Shown here: piece after piece, positions 1 through 7,730 of the stretch
Layout: each line of letters begins with the position of its first letter
How positions within the stretch are numbered: the stretch's first letter is position 1
Assembly: GCA_002343455.1 (NCBI GenBank)
Contig: DDSR01000037.1
Coordinates: 1 to 31,930 of the forward strand
From: Deltaproteobacteria bacterium UBA2385
GTDB taxonomy: Bacteria > Myxococcota_A > UBA796 > UBA2385
Length of the DNA: 31,930 nucleotides
Direction: 5' to 3'
The notes under the pieces: generated by a model
The model's database searches: none
What the model was told of the DNA's origin: nothing
What the model saw: only the letters and a program-made list of their open reading frames with translations
Position numbers and translations under genes: made by a program

Positions 1-537
1 GGCTACCTGATCGACCAGTTCCTGACCCCCTCGGTCAACCAGCGCAGCGACGAGTGGGGGGGCCAGGGCCGCCTGCGCTTCGCCATCGAGGCCGCCCGCC
101 GCACGGCCGCGGCCATCGGCGCCGACCGGGTCGGGATCCGCCTCTCGCCCTACGGCGTCTTCAGCGGCATCACGCCCTGGGAGGGCCTGGAGGCCGACTT
201 CATCGAGCTAGCCGGCGAGCTGGGCCGGCTGGGGCTGGCCTGGGTCCACCTCGTCGACCACTCCGCGATGGGCTCGCCCCCGGTCAGCGACTCGGTCAAG
301 GATGGCATCCGCGAGGCCTTCGGCGGGGTGGTGATCCTCAGCGGCGGCTACGACGCCGAGCGGGCCGAGGCCGATCTGCAGGCCGGCAAGGGCGCGCTGA
401 TCGCCTTCGGGCGGCCCTACCTGGCCAACCCCGACCTGGTCGAGCGCCTGCGCAGCGGCGCCGCCCAGAACCCGCCGGACTACGCCACGCTCTACACCCC
501 GGGCGAGGTCGGCTACCTGGACTACCCGCGCCTCTGA
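1..537 (+). CDS. Old Yellow Enzyme family NADH:flavin oxidoreductase (3' part only)
   Basis: The reading frame is open from base 1 and ends at TGA 535-537, so the window holds only the last 178 residues of a protein that is usually about 350-370 residues. The FMN-dependent family reduces activated C=C bonds (alkenals, nitro compounds) with NAD(P)H in the cytoplasm. The visible part starts at the conserved segment [16 protein letters not shown] (residues 6-21), the family's N-x-R-x-D-x-(Y/W)GG signature. The second half of the TIM barrel follows, with the FMN phosphate-binding loops ILSGGYD and [11 protein letters not shown] and the usual C-terminal [12 protein letters not shown]. The His/Asn pair that binds substrate lies upstream of the window. 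The gene converges on the next one with 27 bases between stops. Family is secure; the exact substrate cannot be read from sequence. Confidence 0.93.
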   Translation, partial: GYLIDQFLTPSVNQRSDEWGGQGRLRFAIEAARRTAAAIGADRVGIRLSPYGVFSGITPWEGLEADFIELAGELGRLGLAWVHLVDHSAMGSPPVSDSVKDGIREAFGGVVILSGGYDAERAEADLQAGKGALIAFGRPYLANPDLVERLRSGAAQNPPDYATLYTPGEVGYLDYPRL

Positions 538-564
538 CCGCGGCGAGCACCCGGCCTGGGGGCC

Positions 565-1965
565 TCAGAGCCCCAGCAAGCTGGCAGCGCCCCTCAGGTT
601 CGGCATCCGGGCGTTGTCCAACGCCGGGCCGGCCAGCGGTGGGGTCCCGGTCTGGTGGAGCACGTGCCGGAGCAGCAGGGGGGCGAGCGGGGCGCCGTAC
701 CGGGTCCGGCTCATGCCCTGCAGGACGGTGCAGCAGGCGCTGACGATGGCGGAGGCCGAGGAGGTGCCGCTGTACTGGGCGGTGTAGTCGCTCGGATCGA
801 CCGAGGGGCTGGCGGTGTACGCCGAGCGGGCGAGGGTGGCGACGTGCGCGCCCCAGGCGAAGAAGAGGACCGGCGAGCCGTAGCCGGTCGCGCCGACGTG
901 GGACCCGTCCGCCGGCGAGCAGGCGCCGACGATCAAGGAGCCGATGTCCGCGTCGAAGGCCCCCGCGAAGGCGCCGTTCACCGGGGAGAGCTGGCCGAGT
1001 TCGCCGCAGTCGTTACCCGCGGCCTGCACGACGGTCACCCCGGCCAGGGTCCCCAGCAGGATCAACGAGCGGACCGCGGGGTCCACCTGGGGCGGGACGG
1101 CCCGGGTCGAGGTCGCGTCGCCGACCTGGACATCGACGTAGGGGGTCCAGGCGATGTGGACGACATCCCCGGGGCTGGCGATCTTCAGCGTCTTGGCCAG
1201 CGCCGTGTAGACGTCCACCGCGCTCTGGCCGGGCGGGACCAGGCCCATCGGCACGATCTTCGCCCGGTTGGCGATCCCTCGCATGCCCACGTCGTTGCGG
1301 GCGACCGCCGCGAAGATTCCCAGGTCCTTCAGCCCGTGGGCTCTGTACGCGGCCAGGTTCTCGCCCCAGGCCAGCTGCATGCCCGGCGGCAGATCGGTGT
1401 GCAGCCAGGCGCTGCTGCCGTCGGGGATGTCGAAGCCCGCCTCCAGGATGAAGGCCCTGGCGTTGCGGCCCTGTCCGCCGGGTCGGCGCATCACCGCCAG
1501 CGAGTCGACGCCCCAGGCGCTGGTCGACGGTGCCGCCGGGTCGAGCAGCCCGGCCGGCGGCTGGAGGTAGCCCTGCAGGACGACCTTGGGGTCGCGTGGG
1601 CTCAGCGAGGCGAGGCTGAGGGAGGGAGGGCCGACCCGGGGTCGCCGATAGACCCGGCGAACGGTCGCCCCGGCCGCGGCCTCGACCTGCTGGGGATGCA
1701 GATCGGTGAAGACCCGGACGAAGTGCTCCAGCCGCTGCGGCTCGGGCAGGCCGGAGACCGGGACGGCCCGGGCATGGAGGTCATCGACCAGGCCCGGCCC
1801 CAGCTCGATCAGCGGCCGCACCTTGGCCCTTGCCAGCTCGGGCGGCAGCTTGGGCCCCCCCAGCTCCGCGAAGACGGTCGGCCCGTCCAGGAACATCGCC
1901 GGCCGGGCCAGCTCCACGATCAGATCCGGCGGCTCGGGCCCCCGATCGAACGGTTCGGATTTCAC
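565..1965 (-). CDS. Subtilase-like (S8 fold) protein with Glu at the catalytic Asp position
   Basis: 466 residues from a GTG start (1965-1963). The start is supported by GGAAGGAGT just upstream and by a GTGA overlap with the stop of the preceding lipoprotein gene. Residues 1-150 are not recognised. Residues 165-420 follow the subtilisin order: RAFILEAGFD (168-179) where the IDTGID strand would be; AHGLKDLGIFAAV (209-221) where HGTHVAGI would be, with His210; QAAGNDCG (314-321) with oxyanion Asn318; and YSGTSSASAI (398-407) with nucleophile Ser402. Glu175 occupies the position of the catalytic Asp. Glu in the triad is known in sedolisins (S53), so the protein may be active with altered pH dependence, or a binding-only pseudo-enzyme. 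No signal peptide is visible, which is odd for a subtilase. It is last in the kinase-lipoprotein-protease operon. Fold assignment is fairly sure; activity is open. Confidence 0.75.
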   Translation of the reverse strand: MKSEPFDRGPEPPDLIVELARPAMFLDGPTVFAELGGPKLPPELARAKVRPLIELGPGLVDDLHARAVPVSGLPEPQRLEHFVRVFTDLHPQQVEAAAGATVRRVYRRPRVGPPSLSLASLSPRDPKVVLQGYLQPPAGLLDPAAPSTSAWGVDSLAVMRRPGGQGRNARAFILEAGFDIPDGSSAWLHTDLPPGMQLAWGENLAAYRAHGLKDLGIFAAVARNDVGMRGIANRAKIVPMGLVPPGQSAVDVYTALAKTLKIASPGDVVHIAWTPYVDVQVGDATSTRAVPPQVDPAVRSLILLGTLAGVTVVQAAGNDCGELGQLSPVNGAFAGAFDADIGSLIVGACSPADGSHVGATGYGSPVLFFAWGAHVATLARSAYTASPSVDPSDYTAQYSGTSSASAIVSACCTVLQGMSRTRYGAPLAPLLLRHVLHQTGTPPLAGPALDNARMPNLRGAASLLGL

Positions 1966-2885
1966 TGGTACTCCTTCCAGTCCAGCTCGAGCAGCGCGTA
2001 GTCGCAGGTGGTCCCCGGACAGATGTTGCATCCGGTCTGGGCGCCGGTGCAGGCGGCCTTCAGCTCGTCCGCCGCCGTCTTCAGCGAGCGCGGCGTGGTG
2101 CGCGGGTTGCCCGAGCTGTCCAGGATCTCCGTCTTCTCGAACACGAGGTCGATCCTCGTCCCGCTCCCCGAGTCGCAGAGGGTGGGGAAGGCGTAGGCGG
2201 CCGCCGCGTTGGCGTTGTGCAAGAACCAGTGCTGGTTCCACTGCTCCTGGCCGCCGACCACCACCCGCTCCCGGTACATCCAGCCCCGCAGCACGCTGGT
2301 GGTGGACGGGGTCCCGTTGCAGCTGGTGACGATCCGGTTGTACACCTCGTACTCGTAGACCTGGGTCCCGCTGGGGATGCTGGTGGGCAGGTTGCTAGGC
2401 ACCGCGCCGTAGCTGTAGGCGTCCATGGCGACACAGGCCGAGGTCGTCGGCGTACAGTTGCCGGCGCCCACATGGGGATCGTAGTCGGTGCTGTAGGTGG
2501 GCACGGTCGTGCTCGTCTGCATCACCGTCGAGCTGGCGGCCTCGCGGAACCCGGGGAAGTCCGAGACGATGAAGGCCTCGGTGGTCGACGCGCCCGCGTC
2601 CACCAGGATCGACCCGTCCGGGTTGCCGCCCGGGTCGGTGATGCTGACGGTGCCGTCGTCGATCTGGGGGGCCTCGCCCGGCAGGCTGTAGGGGGAGAGC
2701 GCCGCCTGGAGCAGGCCACGGTGGCTCGCCCACTCAGCGGGGTCGACCTCGCCCGGCGCGGGCGTTGGCTCGATGGGGGTCGGCTCGACGGGGGTCGGGA
2801 CCTCGGGCACCTCGACCACCACGGTGGGGGCCGGCGTACAGCCGTTGCAGGCGGCGAGCAGCAGCAGGGACAGGAGAGGCGACAC
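1962..2885 (-). CDS. Outer-envelope lipoprotein of unknown function
   Basis: 307 residues from a GTG at 2885-2883, one base after the TGA of the kinase gene. An ATG overlaps that TGA but is in a different frame and gives no signal sequence, so GTG is preferred. The N-terminus VSPLLSLLLLAACNGC is a short lipoprotein signal with lipobox LAAC (Cys13). A Pro/Glu/Thr linker follows (EVPTPVEPTPIEPTP), then a roughly 250-residue region rich in Ser, Thr, Tyr and Asn with at least eight Cys, including CNICPGTTCDY near the end. This suggests a disulfide-bonded exported domain. I do not recognise a family. Position between a membrane-signalling kinase and a subtilase-like protein, all coupled translationally, suggests a shared task. 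The stop overlaps the next start by GTGA. Confidence 0.82.
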   Translation of the reverse strand: MSPLLSLLLLAACNGCTPAPTVVVEVPEVPTPVEPTPIEPTPAPGEVDPAEWASHRGLLQAALSPYSLPGEAPQIDDGTVSITDPGGNPDGSILVDAGASTTEAFIVSDFPGFREAASSTVMQTSTTVPTYSTDYDPHVGAGNCTPTTSACVAMDAYSYGAVPSNLPTSIPSGTQVYEYEVYNRIVTSCNGTPSTTSVLRGWMYRERVVVGGQEQWNQHWFLHNANAAAAYAFPTLCDSGSGTRIDLVFEKTEILDSSGNPRTTPRSLKTAADELKAACTGAQTGCNICPGTTCDYALLELDWKEYQ

Positions 2886-2886
2886 A

Positions 2887-5511
2887 TCAGGCTCCAGCGT
2901 TTGGGGGGGAGGAGGTGAGGATCTCGTCGAGAGAGAGCAGCTCGAGGCGGACCGAGGGCCCGTAGTCGCTCTGGAGGGCCTGCTCGCGGGCCAGGTCCAG
3001 CAGGTCCGCCCGCCGCCCGGCGCGCCCCAGCAGAAAGAGGACCTGGGCCTGGATGGACGGGTCCTCCAGGACCGAGGCGGCCTGGGCGATGCTGTCGATG
3101 CCATCGAGGTCCACGCCCAGCTCGACGGAGAGGGCCCGGGCCAGCAGGGCGATCTCGGCGCTGCCGCTGCGCGCGGCGAGGCTCCCCGCCGCACGGCAAG
3201 CGACCCGGGCCGGGTCGAGCTGGCCCTGCCTCCAGGAGCTGGCGGCCTGGTGCAGGGCCAGCTGGGCGGCCTCGCGCTCCCGGACCCGCGCCGCCTGCGC
3301 GATCAGCTCGGCGTCGAAGGGACAGTCCAGGCCGATCCGGTACCGGGCCGAGTGCAGCTTGCAGACCAGGCTGAGCTCCAGTCGGGCGCAGCGCAGGGCC
3401 TGCGCTTCGGCGATCTGTGGCGGGAGGAGCTCTGCCGCGCGGGCCGGATCGACCTCCAGCAGCGCGGCGATCGCGTTGGCCCGCGAGCTGAGGCGGCCGA
3501 CCCGGTCCCGCTTGCCCGCGGCCGCGCGCTCATGATGCTCGGCGGCCAGGGCGAACTCCCCGCGCCGGTAGCGGTGAAGGCCCCACCAGCCCTGCAGCCA
3601 TGCCCCCCGCCCGGGAGCCCCCTGGGCCCAGGACTCCAGCTCACGCAGGACCCGCGCCTCCTCGGCGAGGCCCTCGCAGCGGGCCGCGCTGGCCAGGTAG
3701 GCGACCCGGTAGACCTCCAGGGCCTCCTGCGAGAAGGGAGGCAGCGGCGCGAGGAGCTCCCGGGCCAGGGGCAGCGAGCCGGTGACGGCGTGCAGGGCCC
3801 CGCGCAGCAGCGTCTCGACCCGATTCAGCGGCAGACCGGCGGCGATCCCGCGACCCAGCTCGTAGAGGGCGTGGCGCAGCGGGACCGCCGCCTCCATGCG
3901 CAGGCTGAGCGAGGCGCGCTCTCGCAGCAGCTCCTCCTCGACCTCCGGTGCGGCCTCCAGTCGAGCCACCTGCAAGGCCCTCTCCACGACGACGATGGCC
4001 TCCCCCGGGGGCAGATCGGGGTCGACGAGCACCGCCCGGCTCACCAGCAGGAGCTCGTGGGCGCTGGCGCCCGCCTCGGCGAGCAGCCGCACCCGGCCGG
4101 GGTGGCTGTGGGGCAGCGCGGCGGACAGCGTGCGGCGAAGGGCCCGGGTGGTGGCGTCCTGACCTCCTATCAGGGGCTGACAGCCGACTCGACCGTCGGA
4201 GAGGAGCCAGGCGTCGCCGGCCAGGACCTGGGCCTCGACCCGCGCGCGGACCTGGTCCTCCGGCAGGGCCAGGGCCCGGGCGACCCGGGAGACCGTCGCG
4301 TCGGGGAAGGCCAGCGCGAGGGCCAGCGGGACCGGATCCAAGGGGACCGTCGGCTCGCTGCCGACGCGAACGCCGCACAGCAGGCGCTCGACGTCGACCC
4401 GGTCCAGGCGCGCGGCGCCCTGGTCCCAGACCGCCAGGCCCGCCCGCAGCCAGTTGGAGAGCTCCTGGCGGACCCGCTCCGGCTGGCCTCCGGTGCGCTC
4501 CCACAGGGCCCGGGCCGCGTCCTCGCGCAGGTGGAGGAAGAGGTCGGGGCCGTGGAAGAGCTCCATCAGCTCCTCGGGCGAGCTGCTCCGCCCGCTGGGG
4601 AGACGGAGCTGCCCGCACAGGGGCGGCGGCAGGCGGCCCCCCAGGGCGGAGAGCACCTCCCAGGCGCTCTGCGGGCGCTCCTGGGGCTCGCGCAGCAGGA
4701 GCCGGTCGATCAGCGCGGCGATCTCGGGCGGCAGGTCGGGCACCTGGTCCGCCATGGGCGGCGCGGGCTCGCGCAGCCGACGCCCCAACAGGCGCAGCTG
4801 CCCGTCGCTCTGATCGTGGGGGACGCGGCCGGTGAGGGCCTCGAAGAGCATGACGCCCGCGGCGTAGAGGTCCGAGCGCCCGTCCAGCTCCCGGCCCAGG
4901 ATCTGCTCGGGGGAGGCGTAGCGAGGCGTCCCGGCGAACTGTCCGGGGATCGGGCGGCGGTCCATGGGGCGCCCCACCGCCATGCCCAGGTCCACCAGGA
5001 CCAGCCGATCGCTGCCCGGCTCGACCAGCACGTTGGCGGGCTTGAGGTCTCGATGGACGACCCCCGCCGCGTGCATGCCGGCCAGCACCTCCATCAGGCG
5101 GCGAGCCAGCGGAGCCAGGGTCGGCCAGGACAGGGGGCCGGGCCGACCGGGAAAGGCCAACCCGGGGACGAGGTCCATGACCAGGAACCACGCCTCGGGC
5201 AGGCTCCCGTCGTCTCTCAGCCCCACCACCCCTGGCAGGCGCGCCCAGCGCAAGGCCACCACCTCGCGCCGCGCCCGGTCCAGCTCGACGCCCCCGGCCG
5301 CCGCGACCAGCTTGACGGCCACGTCCTCGTCCAGCAGCGTGTCCCGCGCCCGCCACACCTGCCCGCTGCCGCCCTCGCCCAGCAGGTCCACCAGCCGGTA
5401 CCGCCCGGCGATGCTGCGCGATGGCTCAGGGAACACGACATCTCCACGTCTGGCCACCCCGGTCCAGGACCAGGTGTCGGCGGTGGATTCGGAGGCGGGG
5501 GCCGCGGACAC
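2887..5511 (-). CDS. Hanks-type Ser/Thr protein kinase with long helical C-terminal region
   Basis: 874 residues from GTG 5511-5509, with GGAG six bases upstream. The kinase domain spans about residues 37-295: glycine loop GEGGSGQVWRA (45-55), VAVK with Lys67, Glu83, catalytic loop HRDLKPAN (153-160, Asp155), DLG in place of DFG (Asp174), GTPRYASPEQ and SDLYAAGV (Asp214). All catalytic residues are present, so it should be active. Residues 300-874 are Leu/Ala/Arg-rich and helical, like the TPR-type tails of PknK-like kinases. WERTGGQPERVRQEL resembles the end of an AAA/STAND ATPase module ('TGGNP'), but no Walker A is present before it, so the ATPase seems lost. No transmembrane helix is seen, so the protein is probably cytoplasmic. 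First gene of the kinase-lipoprotein-protease operon; 145 bases upstream could hold its promoter. Confidence 0.93.
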   Translation of the reverse strand: MSAAPASESTADTWSWTGVARRGDVVFPEPSRSIAGRYRLVDLLGEGGSGQVWRARDTLLDEDVAVKLVAAAGGVELDRARREVVALRWARLPGVVGLRDDGSLPEAWFLVMDLVPGLAFPGRPGPLSWPTLAPLARRLMEVLAGMHAAGVVHRDLKPANVLVEPGSDRLVLVDLGMAVGRPMDRRPIPGQFAGTPRYASPEQILGRELDGRSDLYAAGVMLFEALTGRVPHDQSDGQLRLLGRRLREPAPPMADQVPDLPPEIAALIDRLLLREPQERPQSAWEVLSALGGRLPPPLCGQLRLPSGRSSSPEELMELFHGPDLFLHLREDAARALWERTGGQPERVRQELSNWLRAGLAVWDQGAARLDRVDVERLLCGVRVGSEPTVPLDPVPLALALAFPDATVSRVARALALPEDQVRARVEAQVLAGDAWLLSDGRVGCQPLIGGQDATTRALRRTLSAALPHSHPGRVRLLAEAGASAHELLLVSRAVLVDPDLPPGEAIVVVERALQVARLEAAPEVEEELLRERASLSLRMEAAVPLRHALYELGRGIAAGLPLNRVETLLRGALHAVTGSLPLARELLAPLPPFSQEALEVYRVAYLASAARCEGLAEEARVLRELESWAQGAPGRGAWLQGWWGLHRYRRGEFALAAEHHERAAAGKRDRVGRLSSRANAIAALLEVDPARAAELLPPQIAEAQALRCARLELSLVCKLHSARYRIGLDCPFDAELIAQAARVREREAAQLALHQAASSWRQGQLDPARVACRAAGSLAARSGSAEIALLARALSVELGVDLDGIDSIAQAASVLEDPSIQAQVLFLLGRAGRRADLLDLAREQALQSDYGPSVRLELLSLDEILTSSPPNAGA

Positions 5512-5656
5512 AGACTACTCCAGGACCCGTAGGGAACGTCCAGGCCCTTCCCCAGGGCACAAGGGATGCGCGAGAGGCTTCGCCGCTGGGACCGCCGCCG
5601 AAGCCGCCCCGCGCACAATGGCATGGGCGCACCCGATGGACTTGTGATGCCGCGGC

Positions 5657-6781
5657 TCAGTTTTTTTGCAGATCCGCCAGGACCTCGGCCAGCCGTCCGT
5701 ACTCCTCCAGCCGGTTGTAGGTCGAGTATGCGGAGATCCGGAACCACAGGCGTCCGCCCCAGGGGATCACCGGGACCTCGACCCGGGCCTGGTGGATGGC
5801 GGCCTGCACCGGGACGAAGTCCGCCTCCGTCTTGCCCGGCAGGGGCAGCGTCAGCATCGCGGCCAGCATCGACTCCGGGGCTGGAGCCGCCAGCCCCAGC
5901 CGCTCGCAGAGCAGGGCCCCGGCCTCGCTGCGCAGCCGCTGGTGGGCCTCGCGCAGGGCGGTCCCGCCGGCCGCCCGGTGCAGGCGGATCGCCTCGGCCG
6001 AGCAGAGCCAGCCGGTAGGATCGTCGGTGCCGGTCCAGTCGAGCTCGGCGTGCAGGCCCAGCCCCAGGCCATGCGAGACGATCGGGTGGTGCAGGCTCCT
6101 TCGCCAGCGCGGCGCGCCCCAGAGCACGGCGGTGCCCTTGGGCGCGCAGAGCCACTTGTGCAGGTTTCCGGTGTAGAAGTCGGCCCCCAGCCCGGCCAGG
6201 TCCACCTCGACCTGCCCCGGCGTGTGGGCGCCGTCGACCAGCACCGGGACGCCCTGAGCCCGGCAGAGGGCCACCAGCTCGTGGACCGGGAAGACCAGGG
6301 CGGTGGGCGAGGTGATCCAGTCCAGGATGCACAGGCGCGTGCGGGGCGAGAGCCCTCGGGCGAGGGCCTCCTGCACCGCGTCGGGCCCCTCGATCGGGAA
6401 GGGCACAGGGGCCACGACGACGCGCGCCCCGCTGCGGCGGGCGAGGTGCTCCACCGCCCGGGCGACGGCCCCGTAGCCGTGGTCCGTCAGCAGGATCTCG
6501 TCGCCGGGCTGCAGCTCCAGGCTGCTCAGGACGACGGCGACCCCGGTGGTGGCGTTGCGCACGAAGGCCAGCCCCTCGGCGTCGGCGCCCAGGAAGGGGG
6601 CGACGACCGCGCGCTGCTCGTCCAGCAGCCCGGGCAGGCGGCGGTGCAGGAAGAGCACCGGCTGGGCCTCCATCTCCTCGCGCCAGCGGGACTGCAGCTC
6701 CAGCAGCGGGCGAGGCGTGGACCCGAAGGAGCCGTGGTTGAGGAAGGTCCAGCTCGGGTCGAGGAGGCGATCGCCGCTCAT
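5657..6781 (-). CDS. Class V aminotransferase, isopenicillin-N epimerase-like
   Basis: 374 residues, the usual length for the family. PLP-dependent fold type I enzyme. It begins FLNHGSFGSTP (residues 13-23), typical of isopenicillin-N epimerase-like and cysteine desulfurase-like class V members. RNATTG (75-80) binds the cofactor, LVDGAHTPG (181-189) carries the PLP-stacking and ring-N ligands (Asp183, His186), and GNLHKWLCAPKG (205-216) has the Schiff-base lysine Lys209. The C-terminus WFRISAYSTYN is also typical. The true reaction (epimerase, lyase or desulfurase) cannot be told; many relatives in non-producers are not beta-lactam enzymes. It starts ten bases after the stop of the upstream lipoprotein gene, so it is probably co-transcribed with the two lipoproteins. 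A seven-A run lies just before the stop. Confidence 0.9.
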   Translation of the reverse strand: MSGDRLLDPSWTFLNHGSFGSTPRPLLELQSRWREEMEAQPVLFLHRRLPGLLDEQRAVVAPFLGADAEGLAFVRNATTGVAVVLSSLELQPGDEILLTDHGYGAVARAVEHLARRSGARVVVAPVPFPIEGPDAVQEALARGLSPRTRLCILDWITSPTALVFPVHELVALCRAQGVPVLVDGAHTPGQVEVDLAGLGADFYTGNLHKWLCAPKGTAVLWGAPRWRRSLHHPIVSHGLGLGLHAELDWTGTDDPTGWLCSAEAIRLHRAAGGTALREAHQRLRSEAGALLCERLGLAAPAPESMLAAMLTLPLPGKTEADFVPVQAAIHQARVEVPVIPWGGRLWFRISAYSTYNRLEEYGRLAEVLADLQKN

Positions 6782-6791
6782 CGGGGGCGAT

Positions 6792-7730
6792 TCACTGCGG
6801 GGAGAGGGCGAAGAGCGCGCTGGGCTGCGAGCCGGCGCAGCTGGAGCAGCTCAGGGCCAGCCACCACCGCCCCTCGCCATCGAAGCCGGAGAAGGCGGCG
6901 CCGGTCGGGTCGGTGAAGCCCTGAAGCTCCAGGCTCTGCCGGCCCGAGAGCGAGGCCGTCCAGACCTGCTCGCTCTGCGAGGCGAGGTCCAGCAGGACCT
7001 CGCTCATATCGGCGGACTCGCCGGTCCTCGCCAGCACCGCCTGGTCCAGGCGCAGGGGCGAGAGGGTCCCGCCCTGGCTGCTGCGGGTCAGCTGGCTCCA
7101 CCCGATGAGGGCGTCGCCGTCCAGGGGCAGCACGACCGAGGCGCTCGGCTCGGTCCAGCCCACCACGCTCAGGCTGCTGTCGGTGTCCAACCAGCTCTGC
7201 TCGGCGGCCCCCTCGTCGCTCGGCTCGACCGCCAGCAGGGCTCGCGGCTCGCCGCCGTCCTCGTCCACCAGCCAGGCCAGCCAGGTGCCGCTGCCCTCCA
7301 GGAAGGTGGCGTTCAGGTCGATCGGGTGGCCGGCCTCGAAGCGGAACTCGGAGAGGGCGCAGCGGCCCTCCGTCGAGCTGCAGTCCACCTGCAAGGTCAC
7401 CGCCTGCTGCGAGAGCGTGCCGCTGACCAGCATCGGCAGGACCTCTTCCAGGCTGAGGTCCTGGAATTGCACCAGCACGACCCGGTGCACATCCATGAGG
7501 GGATCGATGGCCACGCCGCGGGCGTCCTGGCTGAGCCCGGACCAGTCCAGCACGCCGCTGTCGCCGCTGAGCAGGGGCCGGCTCTGGACCGCCCAGGCGA
7601 AGTCCAGGGCGGCGAGCTGCGCGTCGAGGAGCTCGACCTCCAGCTCAGAGGGCTGCCCCGTGTCGGTGTCCACGCCCTTGCCGCCCGAGCAGGCCCCCAA
7701 GCCGAGGAGGATCAGCGTCGAGGTGCCCAT
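6792..7730 (-). CDS. Putative lipoprotein, unknown function
   Basis: 312 residues from an ATG that directly abuts the TGA of the preceding gene (TGAATG), so translation is likely coupled. The N-terminus MGTSTLILLGLGAC is a short lipoprotein signal (lipobox LGAC, Cys14) without the usual basic residues. It is followed by SGGKGVDTDTG, the same 'GKG' plus acidic linker seen in the upstream lipoprotein. The rest is an acidic, Ser/Leu-rich, probably beta-rich domain with paired cysteines (VDCSSTEGRC; LSCSSCAG near the C-terminus). I do not recognise a family. The strict pairing with the arylsulfotransferase-like lipoprotein upstream suggests that the two act together at the cell surface or in the periplasm. 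Confidence 0.82.
   Translation of the reverse strand: MGTSTLILLGLGACSGGKGVDTDTGQPSELEVELLDAQLAALDFAWAVQSRPLLSGDSGVLDWSGLSQDARGVAIDPLMDVHRVVLVQFQDLSLEEVLPMLVSGTLSQQAVTLQVDCSSTEGRCALSEFRFEAGHPIDLNATFLEGSGTWLAWLVDEDGGEPRALLAVEPSDEGAAEQSWLDTDSSLSVVGWTEPSASVVLPLDGDALIGWSQLTRSSQGGTLSPLRLDQAVLARTGESADMSEVLLDLASQSEQVWTASLSGRQSLELQGFTDPTGAAFSGFDGEGRWWLALSCSSCAGSQPSALFALSPQ

Noticed and set aside
2773..5532. Long plus-strand open frame (about 900 codons) opposite the kinase gene
   Set aside because: The minus strand encodes a complete kinase with all catalytic motifs. The opposite frame is Gln/Gly/Arg/Pro-rich without any domain, as expected from GC-rich antisense.
5512..5656. Defined promoter for the kinase operon
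   Set aside because: The gap is large enough, but no convincing -35/-10 pair can be read; the operon may instead be read through from the aminotransferase genes.
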